64,000 bases of DNA from DATFJT01 sp965230755 (GTDB lineage: Bacteria; Bacteroidota; Bacteroidia; Chitinophagales; Saprospiraceae). The stretch covers positions 62,001-126,000 of the forward strand of contig CBDDLT010000011.1 of assembly GCA_965230755.1 (NCBI GenBank). Reading direction: 5' to 3'. The translations under genes were made by a program, and so were the position numbers. The notes below the pieces were generated by a model, which worked only from the letters and a program-made list of their open reading frames with translations, ran no database searches and had not been told where the DNA came from. Of the stretch, positions 29,301 to 31,788 are shown piece after piece. Within the stretch, counting starts at the first letter, position 1. Every line of letters starts with the position of its first letter.

Positions 29301-30280
29301 GTCAGGTTATCGAGTTGACCGAGTCTTGTAGAATGGATACTGTACAGTACGCGTATAACTATACAATCATTCCGGATCAGGGTGCTGAAGGACCTTATAT
29401 GGTTGATTCTTGGTCAATCAATGGATCTACACATTCAGGAATGTTTGATGAGTTAGCGGATTTAGTAGACCAGATGAATGTTTGGGATGCAGATGGAAAC
29501 TGGGAGTTGACTAACTCTGGTGACATCGTAGGAGGAATGATGAATGATATGCCGGGTAACTTGAATATTACTCAAGTTATGACAGATATCAATGTGAGTA
29601 TTTCTCCTGAAGTATTGTACGGACCAGTTGCTTACATAGTATCTGTTGAAGAGGGAAGCTACATGCTTACAGCATATAATGCGGATCTCGGATGTAGAGA
29701 TACCATGTTACTAGAAGTACTATGTGCTACTACGATAGCAGCAGAAGATGATACAGCTATCTTGACTGGAAATGATATCCAAGTTACAGTGAATGTAACG
29801 GACAACGATCAGTTGACTCCAAATACGGTTGTGAGAATCACTGAGAGCCCAGTAAATGGTTGGGCAAGAGTAAATGCTGATAACAGCATTACTTATAACA
29901 GTGGTATGGACAGATGCGAGAAGGGAGAAGGAGATCAATTGAGATACGAATTGTTTAATGATGAAACTTCGGTTGAAGCTCGATTGAGCATTGACTTTGA
30001 GTGCTCTGAGTTGACAATTCCTGAGGTTATTTCTCCAAATGGAGACGGATTTAACGATAGATTTGAAATAGAAGGATTAGATGAATCATTGAGCACAAGA
30101 GTAACTATTTACAATGTCTTGGGTCAAATGATTTACCACGAAGAGAATTATCAATCTGTTCCTGCATGGGATGGTACAGTTCAGAACTATAGATCGACCT
30201 ATTCTTCTGCTACTTACTTCTATGTAGTCGAGCAAGAGGGAAGCAAGACCTACACAGGTTACTTCCAGGTATTGAAATAA
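5357..30280 (+). CDS. Giant (8307 aa) T9SS-exported, SprB-like multidomain surface protein
   Basis: I chose ATG 5357 because a clear signal peptide follows at once (MKLINST, hydrophobic core, cleavage near WGQ-DP). The frame also runs back to a TTG at 5174, but those 61 residues are polar and basic. Domains by residue: Cys module 36-115; a beta-rich segment to about 380; 21 DUF11 domains 381-3860; a second Cys module 3861-3950; about 26 HYR-like domains with D-x-CGN motifs to about 6294; 2 SprB repeats to about 6447; one DUF11, then five near-identical DUF11 domains (FDLSLEKT) 6606-7266; three copies of an unrecognised domain of about 185 aa with SprB repeats between them, 7267-8125; an Ig-like domain; and a type B T9SS CTD from about 8217 with ISPNGDGFND. 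The protein is very acidic. F. johnsoniae SprB, a 6497-aa gliding adhesin, is the closest known architecture. The likely role is adhesion or surface motility, by inference. A strong terminator follows and no porP/sprF gene is adjacent. Confidence 0.92.
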   Translation: MKLINSTVFSFQLKALVILGLTVFTSLQNPLWGQDPCPQDVNMICNDGIESIILEADAGLTNVVWYNEADDVVGTGNQLIVTANTPGLEDGIDSYYYTADDPDGCPGELCCPVIVELEDCNSPPEEGFFPCACEAGSGTNEVDLVAVPVPDNDQICIDLASEGIIASEVDSAEVWFFTRSGFADRPTQVTFTSDNGYTDNQVAADGIAAGGGGYYYRTLFPAGAGQICVETQGAIVNARSLGAFVYQTTPTGLGGFAFEFVGDYIYHNGSGEDCYSTIVPLVPSDDPNTVTVQIAVEDLEQSDPRTVDFRFSAGGMDYDFTESGPSFVIGELAVFEFTLTNVPVNADELFLDVCSVASNNGQSAYPTGLIVDSSPACGCIFDLALRKTVASSGPFVPGDPVTFNIEVINQGELEATDITVTDYIPNGLTLADGAWNDLGATATLATPIASLAPGASTTVTISFTIDSDYEGDRIVNFAEISDASNFLNEPDIDSDPNNINGDDAGGAPGTQSDDAVNGDGSGTPEGTDPTTDEDDHDPALLEIVQTFDLALAKTLNTLATPGPFAPGDDVTFTITITNQGTIEGTDIQVADYVPEGLILNDTDWNYDDVTDQAFLAVPIASLASGASTTRDITFTIGADFMGNSIRNWAEISEADNALGLPDVDSDPDSDNFNSPGETNDLDDDDVITEDGMNGGDEDDHDPAEITVNQIFDLALTKKLDNTATPGPFAPGDNVTFVIEVINQGTLDASDIQVTDYIPTGLTLNDPNWVAGPGSTATLNTPIPSLAAGASTTVEIAFIIDADFMGDAIRNWAEISSASNELGQADIDSDPDGTNFNSPGETDDLNDDDVVDQDGMNGGDEDDHDPAEIMVGQIFDLALRKTINKTATPGPWSPGSTITFTIEVINQGTLDATDIQVSDYIPVGLILADGNWGQAGTVATLNTPIASLAAGASTTVDISFTIDPAYQGGEIVNRAEISDATNALGEPDIDSTPDDTNGNDAGGEPGTPSDDSVNGDGSGNPGDQDPTTDEDDEDPALVPVLQTFDLALDKALNTQATPGPFEPGDDVTFTITVHNQGTLDATDIELVDYVPEGMTLNDGDWDYDAVSNEAYLNSPIPSLAAGATTSVQITFTIDDDYMGATIRNWAEIADAQNALDEEDVDSDPDSDNFNSPGETDDLDDDDEINEDGKNGGDEDDHDPAEIMVGQIFDLALNKKVDNTATPGPFAPGGNVTFVIEVFNQGTLDAQDIQITDYVPTGLTLNDPNWVAGPGSTATLVNPIPSLAAGASTTVEIAFLIDADYMGSSIRNWAEISGASNELGEPDVDSDPDGTNFNSPGETDDLNDDDVIDQDGMNGGDEDDHDPSEIMIGQIFDLALTKKLNTNLTPGPFSPGSAVSFIIEVTNQGTLDATDIEISDYIPTGLSLNDGNWNDFGAIATLATPIPSLAAGASTTVLINFTIDADFQGGELVNRAEISGSDNELGEDDIDSTEDQDPTNDAGGEPDTPSDDATNGDGSGDPGDQDPSTDEDDADPARIEVEQTFDLALDKVLNTNATPGPFEPGDQVTFTVTIYNQGTLDATGIEVVDYVPEGLTLNDGGWDYDAVTGKAFLNPPIASLAAGADVSRDITFTIDADYQDDRIRNWAEIADADNALNEPDVDSDPDAENFNQPGETDDLADDDEINENGKNGGDEDDHDPAEIMVGQVFDLALIKQLDTEATPGPFAPGDNVTFIITITNQGTLDAQNIQVTDYIPNGLTLNDPDWTDNGGLATLNDPIPFLAAGGVTTVGIAFTIDADFMDDRITNLAEISSSDNELDQDDIDSPEDQDPDDDTIGGDDTIDGENNDEDNHDPAEIMVGQVFDLALTKKINTNLTPGPFAPGDAITFVIEVFNQGTLDATDIQITDYIPTGLILADGAWSQAGNLATNNTLIPSLAVGASTTVNITFSIDAGFQGDEIINRAEISDSDNALGLDDIDSTEDQVTGNDAGGEPNTSSDNSINGDGSGLPGDLDPITDEDDEDPALVRVEQTFDLALDKMVNTQVTPGPFEPGDDVTFTINIYNQGTLDATDIEVVDYVPEGFILNDANWDYDAVSNEAYLNTPIPSLAAGANTSVQITFTIDEDYMDDRIRNWAEIADADNALDEPDVDSDPDSDNFNSPGETDDLDDDDEINEDGKNGGDEDDHDPSEIVVGQIFDLALRKRVDEADSPGPFAPGSPVTFKIEIFNQGTLDAQNIQVTDYIPDGLILDDPDWVQVGDEATLLNPILFLGVDQSVEVEISFLIDEDYMDDQIVNYAEISSAENELGQDDIDSTPDDFNDNDAGGEPESPADDELGGDGTGTPGDGNASTDEDDHDPALIQVGQIFDLALIKTLNTTLTAGPFAPGDQITFTIEVFNQGTIDATDIVISDYIPTGLILNDGAWSEAGGIATINTPIAFLAEGASTTVDITFTVDPDFQGGEVVNRAEISDADNELDLDDIDSTPDDMEGNDAGGAPDTPSDDSTGGDGSGDPGDQQETTDEDDEDPARVEIVQTFDLALDKVLNTTATPGPFEPGDDVTFTLTVYNQGTLDATDIELVDYVPTGFILNDGNWDYDAVSEEAYLNTPIAFLAAGASTTVDITFSIDDDYMGNLIRNWAEIADAQNALDLDDVDSDPDADNFNSQGETDDLTDDNVVDQDGKNGGDEDDHDPAEIMVGQIFDLALEKYLETEATPGPFAPGSPVTFTIEVTNQGTLDAENVQITDYIPDGLILNDINWQENAGLATLINPISFLAAGQTMQVEIAFLIEDDYMDDQIVNYAEISSAENDLGLDDIDSDPDQFNDNDAGGQPESPADGEILGDGTGTPGDGVAATDEDDHDPALIQVGQIFDLALIKVLNTTLTPGPFAPGDNITFTIEVFNQGTLDATDIVISDYVPTGLILDDLAWSEAGGVATINTPIASLLVGESTTVDITFQVDPDFQGGEVVNRAEISDAQNELDLDDVDSTPDDIEGNDAGGSPDTPSDDAINGDGSGDPGDIQDDTDEDDEDPARVEIVQTFDLALDKKVNTTATPGPFAPGDDVTFTITVYNQGTIDATDVEITDYVPEGFTLNDGNWDYDAVSNEAYLNSPIAFIAKGDQATVDITFTIDLDYQGATVRNWAEISDADNELDLDDIDSDPDSDNFDSPGETDDLDDDDVIDEDGKNGGDEDDHDPSEINVQQIFDLALRKRLDEESTPGPFVPGSTVTFKIEVFNQGTLDATDIQISDYIPEGLILADPDWSQAGDVATMILPIADLAAGANTEVDITFTIDPDYQGDIIDNYAEISDADNALDQDDIDSTPDQVTDNDAGGQPETPADDMLGGDGTGTPGDGVAGTDEDDHDPARINVNQTFDLALVKTINTGVTPGPFAPGDNITYEIEIINQGTLDATDIQVTDYIPTGLILNDANWGAAGGFATLNTPIALLEDGESTTVNITFMIDPDFMGDRVVNFAEISDAENELDEPDVDSTPDGDPNNDAGGEPESPSDDATGGDGSGDPGDIDPTTDEDDHDPAVTEIIQVFDLALDKKVNTNATPGPFNPGDDVTFTITVYNQGSLDATDIQIIDYIPEGLRLNDTDWSFDAANNVAYLNNPIASLLVGEDTSVDITFTIDDDFMGTHIRNWAEINDASNELGYDDIDSDPDDENFNSPGETDDLADDDVIDEDGKGDGDEDDHDPAEIMVGQVFDLALRKRIDPESSYGPIYPDDEVTFEITVYNQGTVTAQNIELVDYIPVGLELNDADWIDMSGAAFLIDRIPELKPGEFTTIDITYTVTAEFVGNTINWAEISDAENELGLDDIDSTPDSNNTNDAGGAPETPADDQINGDGTGTPGDGVAATDEDDHDPALLVVCSPDPIVICCGEDYLLTRTLLGNTLPDGYVWYLVDGTNRTEIVTTSYIDNDGNTVYEATVTEPGTYILQDDNGTCEGEGCCPEVLEAEDEEPTWAIDPADITYECDSREDYEALYQAWLENIINNPDQYLDDNCLGRGTDAMIIYDEATNTLCSNNDVPREVTVIFTPFDGCGNEGEQRIATFAVEDSEGPVFDPNLDYNLAIRCTDTDIDAQIRAWADEILAAVEDTCALLDVSYSYDSTQEVPLTCDPSEHGMEVLFTAVDGCGNETQKLGYVSLYDDVPPVVVMPGMDHYTNDCGVFSVFEFFTWLNNNAFAIYEDECSAIVNWTNDYTGPFPYDCGQTGSVEVEFTATDNCGNATSFTRTFTIEDNEPPVWVIEPQDITVECRTGFDIDAIVDQWLASNGNGFANDDCSNLNITYTYDQDPGTLAPCDANGNPTVATVEFTATDECGNSTPATATVTYLDELPPVLTCPADLTVECDIDLASLNAALDAHFDTYGEVTDACDDDVDVEVVDLTVVPSTCENGQPSITPIEVMATDACGNVSICYFNLEVRDETAPVVSNCPDDISMDCAEVDDFDFNAWLNTFAATDNCSSGSSLELTNSFDASQLDVPCEGTEWDDHVLTVTFTATDACGNETTCEATITITDDVDPVITCPDDLRLECGDSGNEALIAAWLQSAKATDNCDTDVAIMNDFDMNDLDELDGSCDGNNTELSLTVMFMATDNCGNVSTCEATITVIDDTDPVITCPALGDLELECGNEDNFNEVQDWVNSASATDNCSENVDITIDPSISELRDLINVSSACPDPVIIPVTFTATDECGNTAECTSEIVIRDETAPVVEACPERLEIACDPQADYEQMIVDYVENNLEYSDACQELTFEDHVNVDIQGDLSAVCPDDDIPAFVTVEVTITDDCGNFTTCDFEVVVVDRQAPVITNCPENLTLDCGKLDEYDFDGWIATFEATDNCSDGADLELTNTFDESQLGIPCEGGDLDNHVLTVTFTATDACGNSTSCEATITVTDDSDPVITCPDDLELECGEDGNDAIIAAWLESATATDNCDLDIEISHDFDPSDLDDLDGGCDGDNVDASITVTFTAVDNCGNEVTCEATISIVDNTDPVIACPAGGDLELECGDADNYNEVVDWVNSANAYDNCSDNVEISTNPSLVDLRAMIDVSRACPDPVVIPVTFTATDECGNTAECNTEIVIRDETAPVITACPERLEIACDPQADYDQMVVDYVEQNLEYSDACQALTFNGNVSVDIQGDLSAVCPDDDIPAFVTVEVTVTDECGNATTCDFEVVVVDRIAPVIENCPDNIVLECSEVHGYDFDAWLATFEATDNCSGEGELSLTNDYDHGLMDEPCSVNEWDDHVLTVTFTATDACGNETSCQATITVIDEIAPVIDCPDDLVVECGMDNLDGIIDTWLNSVTAEDDCDREVSISNDYDTGNLEDPCENGNGLLVTFTAVDNCGNETTCTARIIITDDTDPELDCPSGDLVLECGHPDNSTLLEGWLNSASATDNCDNDVNISTSLDGQDLDDVLAANSPCQDGESPGVITVVFTAMDDCGNESECRANVIIRDTESPEITCSESLQLECGSYDMDDIQDWLNSVSATDMCLGDVDVQNNFDENDLQEPCLGDDTSFELEVTFTATDACGNSTQCISRIIISDNTAPEIVCPNDELDLDCSMTSEEIHIAIMDWIGEATATDACDDDVEISTNYTFGMIESPCLGDGEEGRYEIIFTASDNCENTETCVSYVNIGDANAPEITCPSDLTIDCGEDNADVAIADWLDSVTATDDCDTDVEITNDFDAEDLSVACDSDNGGLQVVFTATDNCGNQSTCVANIQIIDDVAPEIDCPADLVLECGHPDNVDLINDWLGTASASDACDRNVDISTSLDAQDLDNVLASIDPCGGVLNVTFIATDNCGNSEECVAQIRVRDTQTPQIACPETLVIDCAKFDDTNFDDWLNSVVATDNCDSDVEVTHNFSEDQLMGPCLGSERPFELEVTFVATDDCGNTSQCIATIQVVDDGDPIIECPDDELTIECNMSFEEQHVMVMDWIAEATATDACDDDVEITTNYTLGSLPEPCQGSDGRYEVVFTATDNCGNTATCVQYINIVDTEAPEFTYVPADEVVDCSEAVVFGTPEFEDDCDSDVALSHEDTPGTEGCRGESFTRTWTITDNCGNTALASQTIVVEDNEAPEFTFVPDDITVDCDEEIAFTAPLYEDNCLSDVVLDYVDASNTAICTDEEVTRTWIITDACGNSSTATQRITRSYMDPHFVDQAPDNITVDCDQIPEPVSLTGLVHCGQEVEVQPTGEILPGRCEGEYTMTRTWTLSDNCGNEVSTQQVILVVDNTPPVITGVPESTTIDELPLPDASGVDAEDSCSDAELEFDEVSTENECGMIVVRTWTATDDCGNSTTASQTIFVSPEALDVDLILIDGVDCYGDHDGSVASTATGGTEPYTYVWSNGENTRVANNLPQGLATLKVYDANGCMGIATIDVPGPEAELDIEIVVESGLDCNSSGEVRAIVNGGTPVYTIEWSNGDTGESTTVNGTFIAVTVTDDEGCQDTDEEEVEESCFDLALIKQSNATSVAAGDFLIYTITVYNQGTSPAYGIQVVDELPTGVSLADNQWRSIGGSKYELIERINFIPAGGSYPVTLRVKIDDDFQGTSLRNVAEISDADDDTDSTNGKPSDDDSTFDEDLDNDTVGGDDTINNENGDEDDHDIDIIDVTPAGVFDLSLEKTSNVSEVEVGDIVTYTITVTNEGDIDAYNVEVEDRHPAGLAPQGATTQVIPFLPAGSSATVDFSFEVTEAARGMRLVNVAEITDADDDTDPDNEGPEDEDSTPDNDDPNEDDQDEDDGIDVDPGVFDLSLEKTANVSGEVAPGDIVTYTITVTNEGDIDAYNVEVEDRHPAGLIPQGPSTQVIPFIPAGSSASVDFSFEVAADASGRLANVAEITDADDDEDPDNEGPEDEDSTPDNDDPDEDDQDEDDDVVVEDPGVFDLSLEKTSNVTEAAPGDIITYTITVTNEGDIDAYNVEVEDRHPAGLIPQGPSTQVIPFIPAGSSASVDFSFEVAADASGRLANVAEITDADDDEDPDNEGPEDEDSTPDNDDPDEDDQDEDDDVVVEDPGVFDLSLEKTANVSGEVAPGDIVTYTITVTNEGDIDAYNVEVEDRHPAGLIPQGPSTQVIPFIPAGSSASVDFSFEVAADASGRLANVAEITDADDDEDPDNEGPEDEDSTPDNDDPDEDDQDEDDDVVVEDPGVFDLSLEKTTNISGEVAPGDIVTYTVTVTNEGDIDAYNVVVEDRHPAGLIPQGPSTQLIPFIPAGSSASVDFSFEVAADASGRLANVAEIIDADDDEDPDNEGPEDEDSTPDNDDPNEDDQDENDDIVVEEECEGSYTEEEIDLPCGEDGFVCLPIDYDDLSDYEVHLDGTDYDDFYACDIERVVQYDYCVLSEHGENGPYELISWYVDGTEYSTTFQDIYALVDYMNTVDPDGNWILREDIQLIEGGNGGTYGTMIFRQLRLLGMPLAEMNASIAYFANGVAVNVGDDEGMRVITYGLIGEDCPDTIKVTITKDIPSVDEVITENTCEGSNDGYAEIVMDGNANNYNYSWTPNVSSSNVADNLAAGTYTVVISSVNDPNCSVTEEFEILEIDVPELSVDTEDATCEGADGVVTVLPSNGDEYRWSDGTTTNSNTRDDLDAGMYSVTVSFDSGCEASTMFEIDTENTLSIDVDEVNAATCDEGGSIEISVDGGSGSYTYEWSDNGSINSSMRTGLDPGFYTVTVTDNSSSVCTEKETIEIIDDCRCMGTRTDTLMEVGCNEEARYCTDIDEFDADNWIITVNGDQITGPYDLCGEEEFLRYQYDLLLGDGYFGPYEIVDWTVNGTSYSGTFDNIDEIVEFMNDSDPTGNWVVEPYHKRIVGGDFNNDYGPILIKQLRFIITNRVDTLGIAFGQEATKVALELEDGVNEILLQGPDAECPDTVVVTVTRSNDLDASVLYTYPASCNEDNGVASLFPMDLNYTWSDGGTGSFRDDLSQGYYSVTATDGSNCSTELEFNITKMIGEGCDDCDYLLLDEEASITVTDCEGLHDLCIEVNPLVKEDTEFRLDGQVIELTESCRMDTVQYAYNYTIIPDQGAEGPYMVDSWSINGSTHSGMFDELADLVDQMNVWDADGNWELTNSGDIVGGMMNDMPGNLNITQVMTDINVSISPEVLYGPVAYIVSVEEGSYMLTAYNADLGCRDTMLLEVLCATTIAAEDDTAILTGNDIQVTVNVTDNDQLTPNTVVRITESPVNGWARVNADNSITYNSGMDRCEKGEGDQLRYELFNDETSVEARLSIDFECSELTIPEVISPNGDGFNDRFEIEGLDESLSTRVTIYNVLGQMIYHEENYQSVPAWDGTVQNYRSTYSSATYFYVVEQEGSKTYTGYFQVLK
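6497..16936 (+). repeat. 21 DUF11 domains in a 7 x 3 higher-order repeat
   Basis: Each unit starts with FDLAL and averages about 166 aa. Every third unit (2, 5, 8, 11, 14, 17, 20) carries a WDYDAV-type motif, and all from unit 5 on start FDLALDK; the following unit mostly has a (D/E)-x-x-(A/S/T)TPGPF start, and the one before it an NT-x-(L/V)TPGPF start. Trimer starts lie at 6497, 7976, 9464, 10925, 12431, 13937 and 15443. Spacings are 1461-1506 nt, and three in a row are exactly 1506. Asp/Glu-rich linkers join the units. Confidence 0.9.
17207..24240 (+). repeat. About 26 HYR-like domains in the first giant gene
   Basis: I count 26 D-x-C-(G/E)-N motifs, one being the variant DNCEN, each in a unit of about 80-95 aa that begins near an (I/V)xCP or equivalent strand. 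A four-domain block is repeated: related segments begin near 18612, 19735 and 20866, periods of about 1123 and 1131 nt. The last four domains (from about 23320) lose the second Cys of the CGN-x-x-x-C pattern. Confidence 0.8.
24241..24697 (+). repeat. Two SprB-type repeats
   Basis: Two units with the SprB repeat pattern: C-x-G/S...G...GGT-x-PY/VY-x-(Y/I)-x-WSNG...L-x-G...V-x-D-x-x-GC. SprB repeats are typical of the Flavobacterium gliding adhesin and its relatives. Confidence 0.75.
25165..27154 (+). repeat. Five near-identical DUF11 units (FDLSLEKT type)
   Basis: Units begin at about 25169, 25565, 25961, 26357 and 26756, spaced 393-399 nt. Units 2 and 3 are almost identical at DNA level over more than 300 nt; I found one difference (CCACAAGG against CCGCAAGG). 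Linkers are runs of Asp/Glu with PDNDDP-type motifs. The first and last units are more diverged, as expected for an array growing from its middle. Confidence 0.85.
27155..29725 (+). repeat. Three copies of an unrecognised ~185-aa domain interleaved with SprB repeats
   Basis: Copies lie at about 27155-27712, 28386-28945 and 29170-29725. The shared core is GPY-x-(L/I/V)-(I/V/D)-S/D-W-x-(V/I)-(D/N)G-x-x-(Y/H)-S, then F-(D/Q)-x-(I/L)...(V)-x-x-MN...D-x-D/T-GNW, then GG and CxD(T) near the end. Copies are diverged but collinear. Three SprB-like units lie between copies 1 and 2 and one between copies 2 and 3. I cannot match the domain to a named family. Confidence 0.65.
30006..30277 (+). other. Type B T9SS C-terminal sorting domain (gliding motility-associated CTD)
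   Basis: About 90 residues at the C-terminus of the first giant protein. It has the hallmark ISPNGDGFNDRF, then VTIYNVLGQMIY, W-D-G and a final YTGYFQVLK strand. This is the CHU_C/TIGR04131 type, known to direct export and surface attachment by the T9SS and usually to need a PorP/SprF-like partner. Confidence 0.9.
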
Positions 30281-30288
30281 ACTTCAGG

Positions 30289-30302
30289 TCCCTTTAAAGG
30301 GA
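30289..30302. other. 14-bp perfect palindrome after the giant gene
   Basis: TCCCTTTAAAGGGA, 8 bp past the stop. It may help 3'-end stability or bind a protein; it has no loop and no T tail. Confidence 0.3.
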
Positions 30303-30318
30303 AATCCTAAGGATATAT

Positions 30319-30353
30319 AAGGGGTGGGAGATTATTCTCCCACCCCTTTTTGT
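30319..30353 (+). terminator. Strong rho-independent terminator
   Basis: A perfect 12-bp stem, AAGGGGTGGGAG (30319-30330) with CTCCCACCCCTT (30337-30348), around the loop ATTATT and followed by more T. It ends transcription of the first giant gene, so the next operon needs its own promoter. Confidence 0.9.
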
Positions 30354-30757
30354 TTATATATTTTGCCGAATTAAATGAAATAGCGTACTTAAATTCTCCT
30401 GATGCAGCATTAGGTATAAAACCCTTTAGGAAATGGGTAAAATCACATCAAAATTACCGGTAAAATCTGCTAGTTTGCGAGTGAAATAAACGGGTAAAAA
30501 GGCCAGAAATAAGCTAGATGGCTATTATTTAGTTAAAATTTAGAATAGGACTAGACTAAATTTTTAATAACTGTTTTAACAATAATTGATAAATATTCGA
30601 AATTCATATACGTATCTTCAATAAGTCTCTCACAAATTAGAATGAATTATATCTATTACGCCCACAAAATCTGTTGAATTTGACCCCCAAATGAAACTTA
30701 AATTAGATCGATAAAAGACCAAGAACATTAAATAATTATTAATATATCTTTTTTTTA
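30354..30757. other. AT-rich intergenic DNA without a gene
   Basis: No ORF with coding character and no structure beyond AT-rich tracts. A -7-like box TATATTTG lies just after it at 30758-30765, without a matching TTG upstream. Confidence 0.5.
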
Positions 30758-30797
30758 TATATTTGGGTGTTAAAATTAAATAGAAATTATTCTTTTG

Positions 30798-30830
30798 TTG
30801 TGCAGAATTATGATTTTTTTTTTACTTTTG
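30798..30830 (+). promoter_or_regulatory. Putative promoter of a structured RNA or leader
   Basis: TACTTTTG at 30823-30830 matches TAnnTTTG, with TTG at 30798-30800 (22-bp spacer, inside the usual range). The first hairpin begins at 30834, about where transcription should start. Confidence 0.5.
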
Positions 30831-30870
30831 ACCGGCCAAATTTACTTTGGCCAATCCCTCAAAAAATCAT

Positions 30871-30966
30871 TTCAATAGTTGACGCTATTAGAGATAATCT
30901 AATGGTATTCAACTCCCAAAAAGTCAATTCAATAGTAGGAGCTATTAGAAGTCTCTAATGGTATCC
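30871..30966 (+). repeat. Two direct repeats with internal hairpins
   Basis: Copy 1 at 30871-30910 and copy 2 at 30928-30966 share TTCAATAGT, GCTATTAGA and TCTAATGGTAT in the same order, with a 57-bp period. The loop bases differ while the stems are kept, which favours a structural role. Confidence 0.7.
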
Positions 30967-30983
30967 GTCAAAGCCACTCTTAT

Positions 30984-31021
30984 GTCTCGGCCTCATAGCT
31001 GAGCAGACTTTTTATTTTTTT
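30984..31021 (+). terminator. Putative terminator/attenuator upstream of the second giant operon
   Basis: GTCT/AGAC and CTCA/TGAG stems with small bulges (30984-31008), then TTTTTATTTTTTT. The stem is imperfect but the T tract is long. It separates the promoter at 30798-30830 from ATG 31099. Confidence 0.5.
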
Positions 31022-31098
31022 GATTTTGCTTTTCACTTAGTTAAGCCTGGTCATGTTATGTCCAAGACTGAGTGCGGTGCGTAAACTTTAATATTGAA

Positions 31099-31743
31099 AT
31101 GGGGGTAAATATTATCTGCAAGCTTGCAATAGCAAGTTTTTTAGTTGTTTCAGTAGCACATACTGTAACAGCTCAACAACCTATAGAGAGACTCACGGTA
31201 GGAGATGCTTTCGAAAGCTTTGAACTACAATTGAAGGATCTCGATGTTGCTTTTAGAGCAAATACTATCCAATTCATTGGAAGGTTGGATGATTCTCTTC
31301 AAACTCAAGTTTTTGATTTACTCAGATTTAGGGACAATGTTGCCTCTTGGCAGCTTGAAGGATTGAATCTTCTCAGTGAAGAAATGAGAATGATCGAGAA
31401 CAAAAATATGGCTGCAGTTCTAGGTAGCGAATCTATGAATGTGGAGAAGTTCGAGAAACTGCTCTATACCAATTCAGAGAGTGGCACTAAAATCTTGGTC
31501 AGTGTCACCAACGGCCAACTTGATTTTCAAATTTTAGATCTGGGAGACTCGAGTGAATTTGTTTACGATTGGTTTGCACAAGACAATCGAATGACATTGG
31601 GAACTAATAATTCCTCAGTGAACAAAAATCGAGTCATTAGTGATTTTTCCGTTAGCAAGGGATGTTCGATAAAGGAAAATGAGAATGAGACTTTTTCTAT
31701 ATCAGGACTTTCGAAGGATAGCCACTTTCATATTCAGCTTTAA
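31099..31743 (+). CDS. Small secreted protein of unknown function, upstream partner of the second giant gene
   Basis: I chose ATG 31099 (A-rich context) over the in-frame GTG 31072 because the signal peptide MGVNIICKLAIASFLVV...TAQ-Q starts there; 214 aa. The mature part begins with an amphipathic helical region (about residues 30-105, heptad-like Leu/Phe/Ile spacing), followed by shorter beta-type segments and a C-terminus ending in IQL. There is one Cys near the end (KGCSIKE), no transmembrane segment after the signal, and no T9SS sorting domain. The stop is 45 bp before the ATG of the second giant gene with no promoter or terminator between, so the two are probably one operon. Its role could be a chaperone or accessory factor for the giant protein, by position only. 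I recognise no family. Confidence 0.75.
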   Translation: MGVNIICKLAIASFLVVSVAHTVTAQQPIERLTVGDAFESFELQLKDLDVAFRANTIQFIGRLDDSLQTQVFDLLRFRDNVASWQLEGLNLLSEEMRMIENKNMAAVLGSESMNVEKFEKLLYTNSESGTKILVSVTNGQLDFQILDLGDSSEFVYDWFAQDNRMTLGTNNSSVNKNRVISDFSVSKGCSIKENENETFSISGLSKDSHFHIQL

Positions 31744-31788
31744 TATTTCCAACACATTTTAGTTTCTAATCAGCTTAATTCATTTAAT

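Larger units (their letters stand above)
30834..31022 (+). ncRNA. Candidate structured RNA: sRNA or attenuator leader of the second giant operon
   Basis: Four successive hairpins follow the promoter. (1) GGCCAAA/TTTGGCC at 30834-30852. (2) AGTTGA (30877-30882) with TCAACT (30909-30914), enclosing ATTAGA/TCTAAT. (3) ATTAGA (30944-30949) with TCTAAT (30954-30959). (4) A terminator-like hairpin at 30984-31008 followed by 13 nt of nearly pure T. Hairpins 2 and 3 lie in two direct repeats (30871-30910 and 30928-30966). In each, an alternative stem AATAG-N6-CTATT overlaps and excludes the ATTAGA stem. The transcript would be about 190 nt. It lies 77 bp before the next gene, so it could equally be an attenuator. 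I do not recognise a known RNA family. Confidence 0.45.

Noticed and set aside
30767..30958. A 63-codon + strand frame in the intergenic region
   Set aside because: It runs through the -7 box and the hairpin repeats; its apparent internal protein repeat is a by-product of the RNA-level repeat, and the composition is not coding-like.
31072..31098. GTG at 31072 as start of the small secreted gene
   Set aside because: ATG 31099 directly precedes the signal peptide and has a typical A-rich context; the nine extra residues add nothing recognisable.
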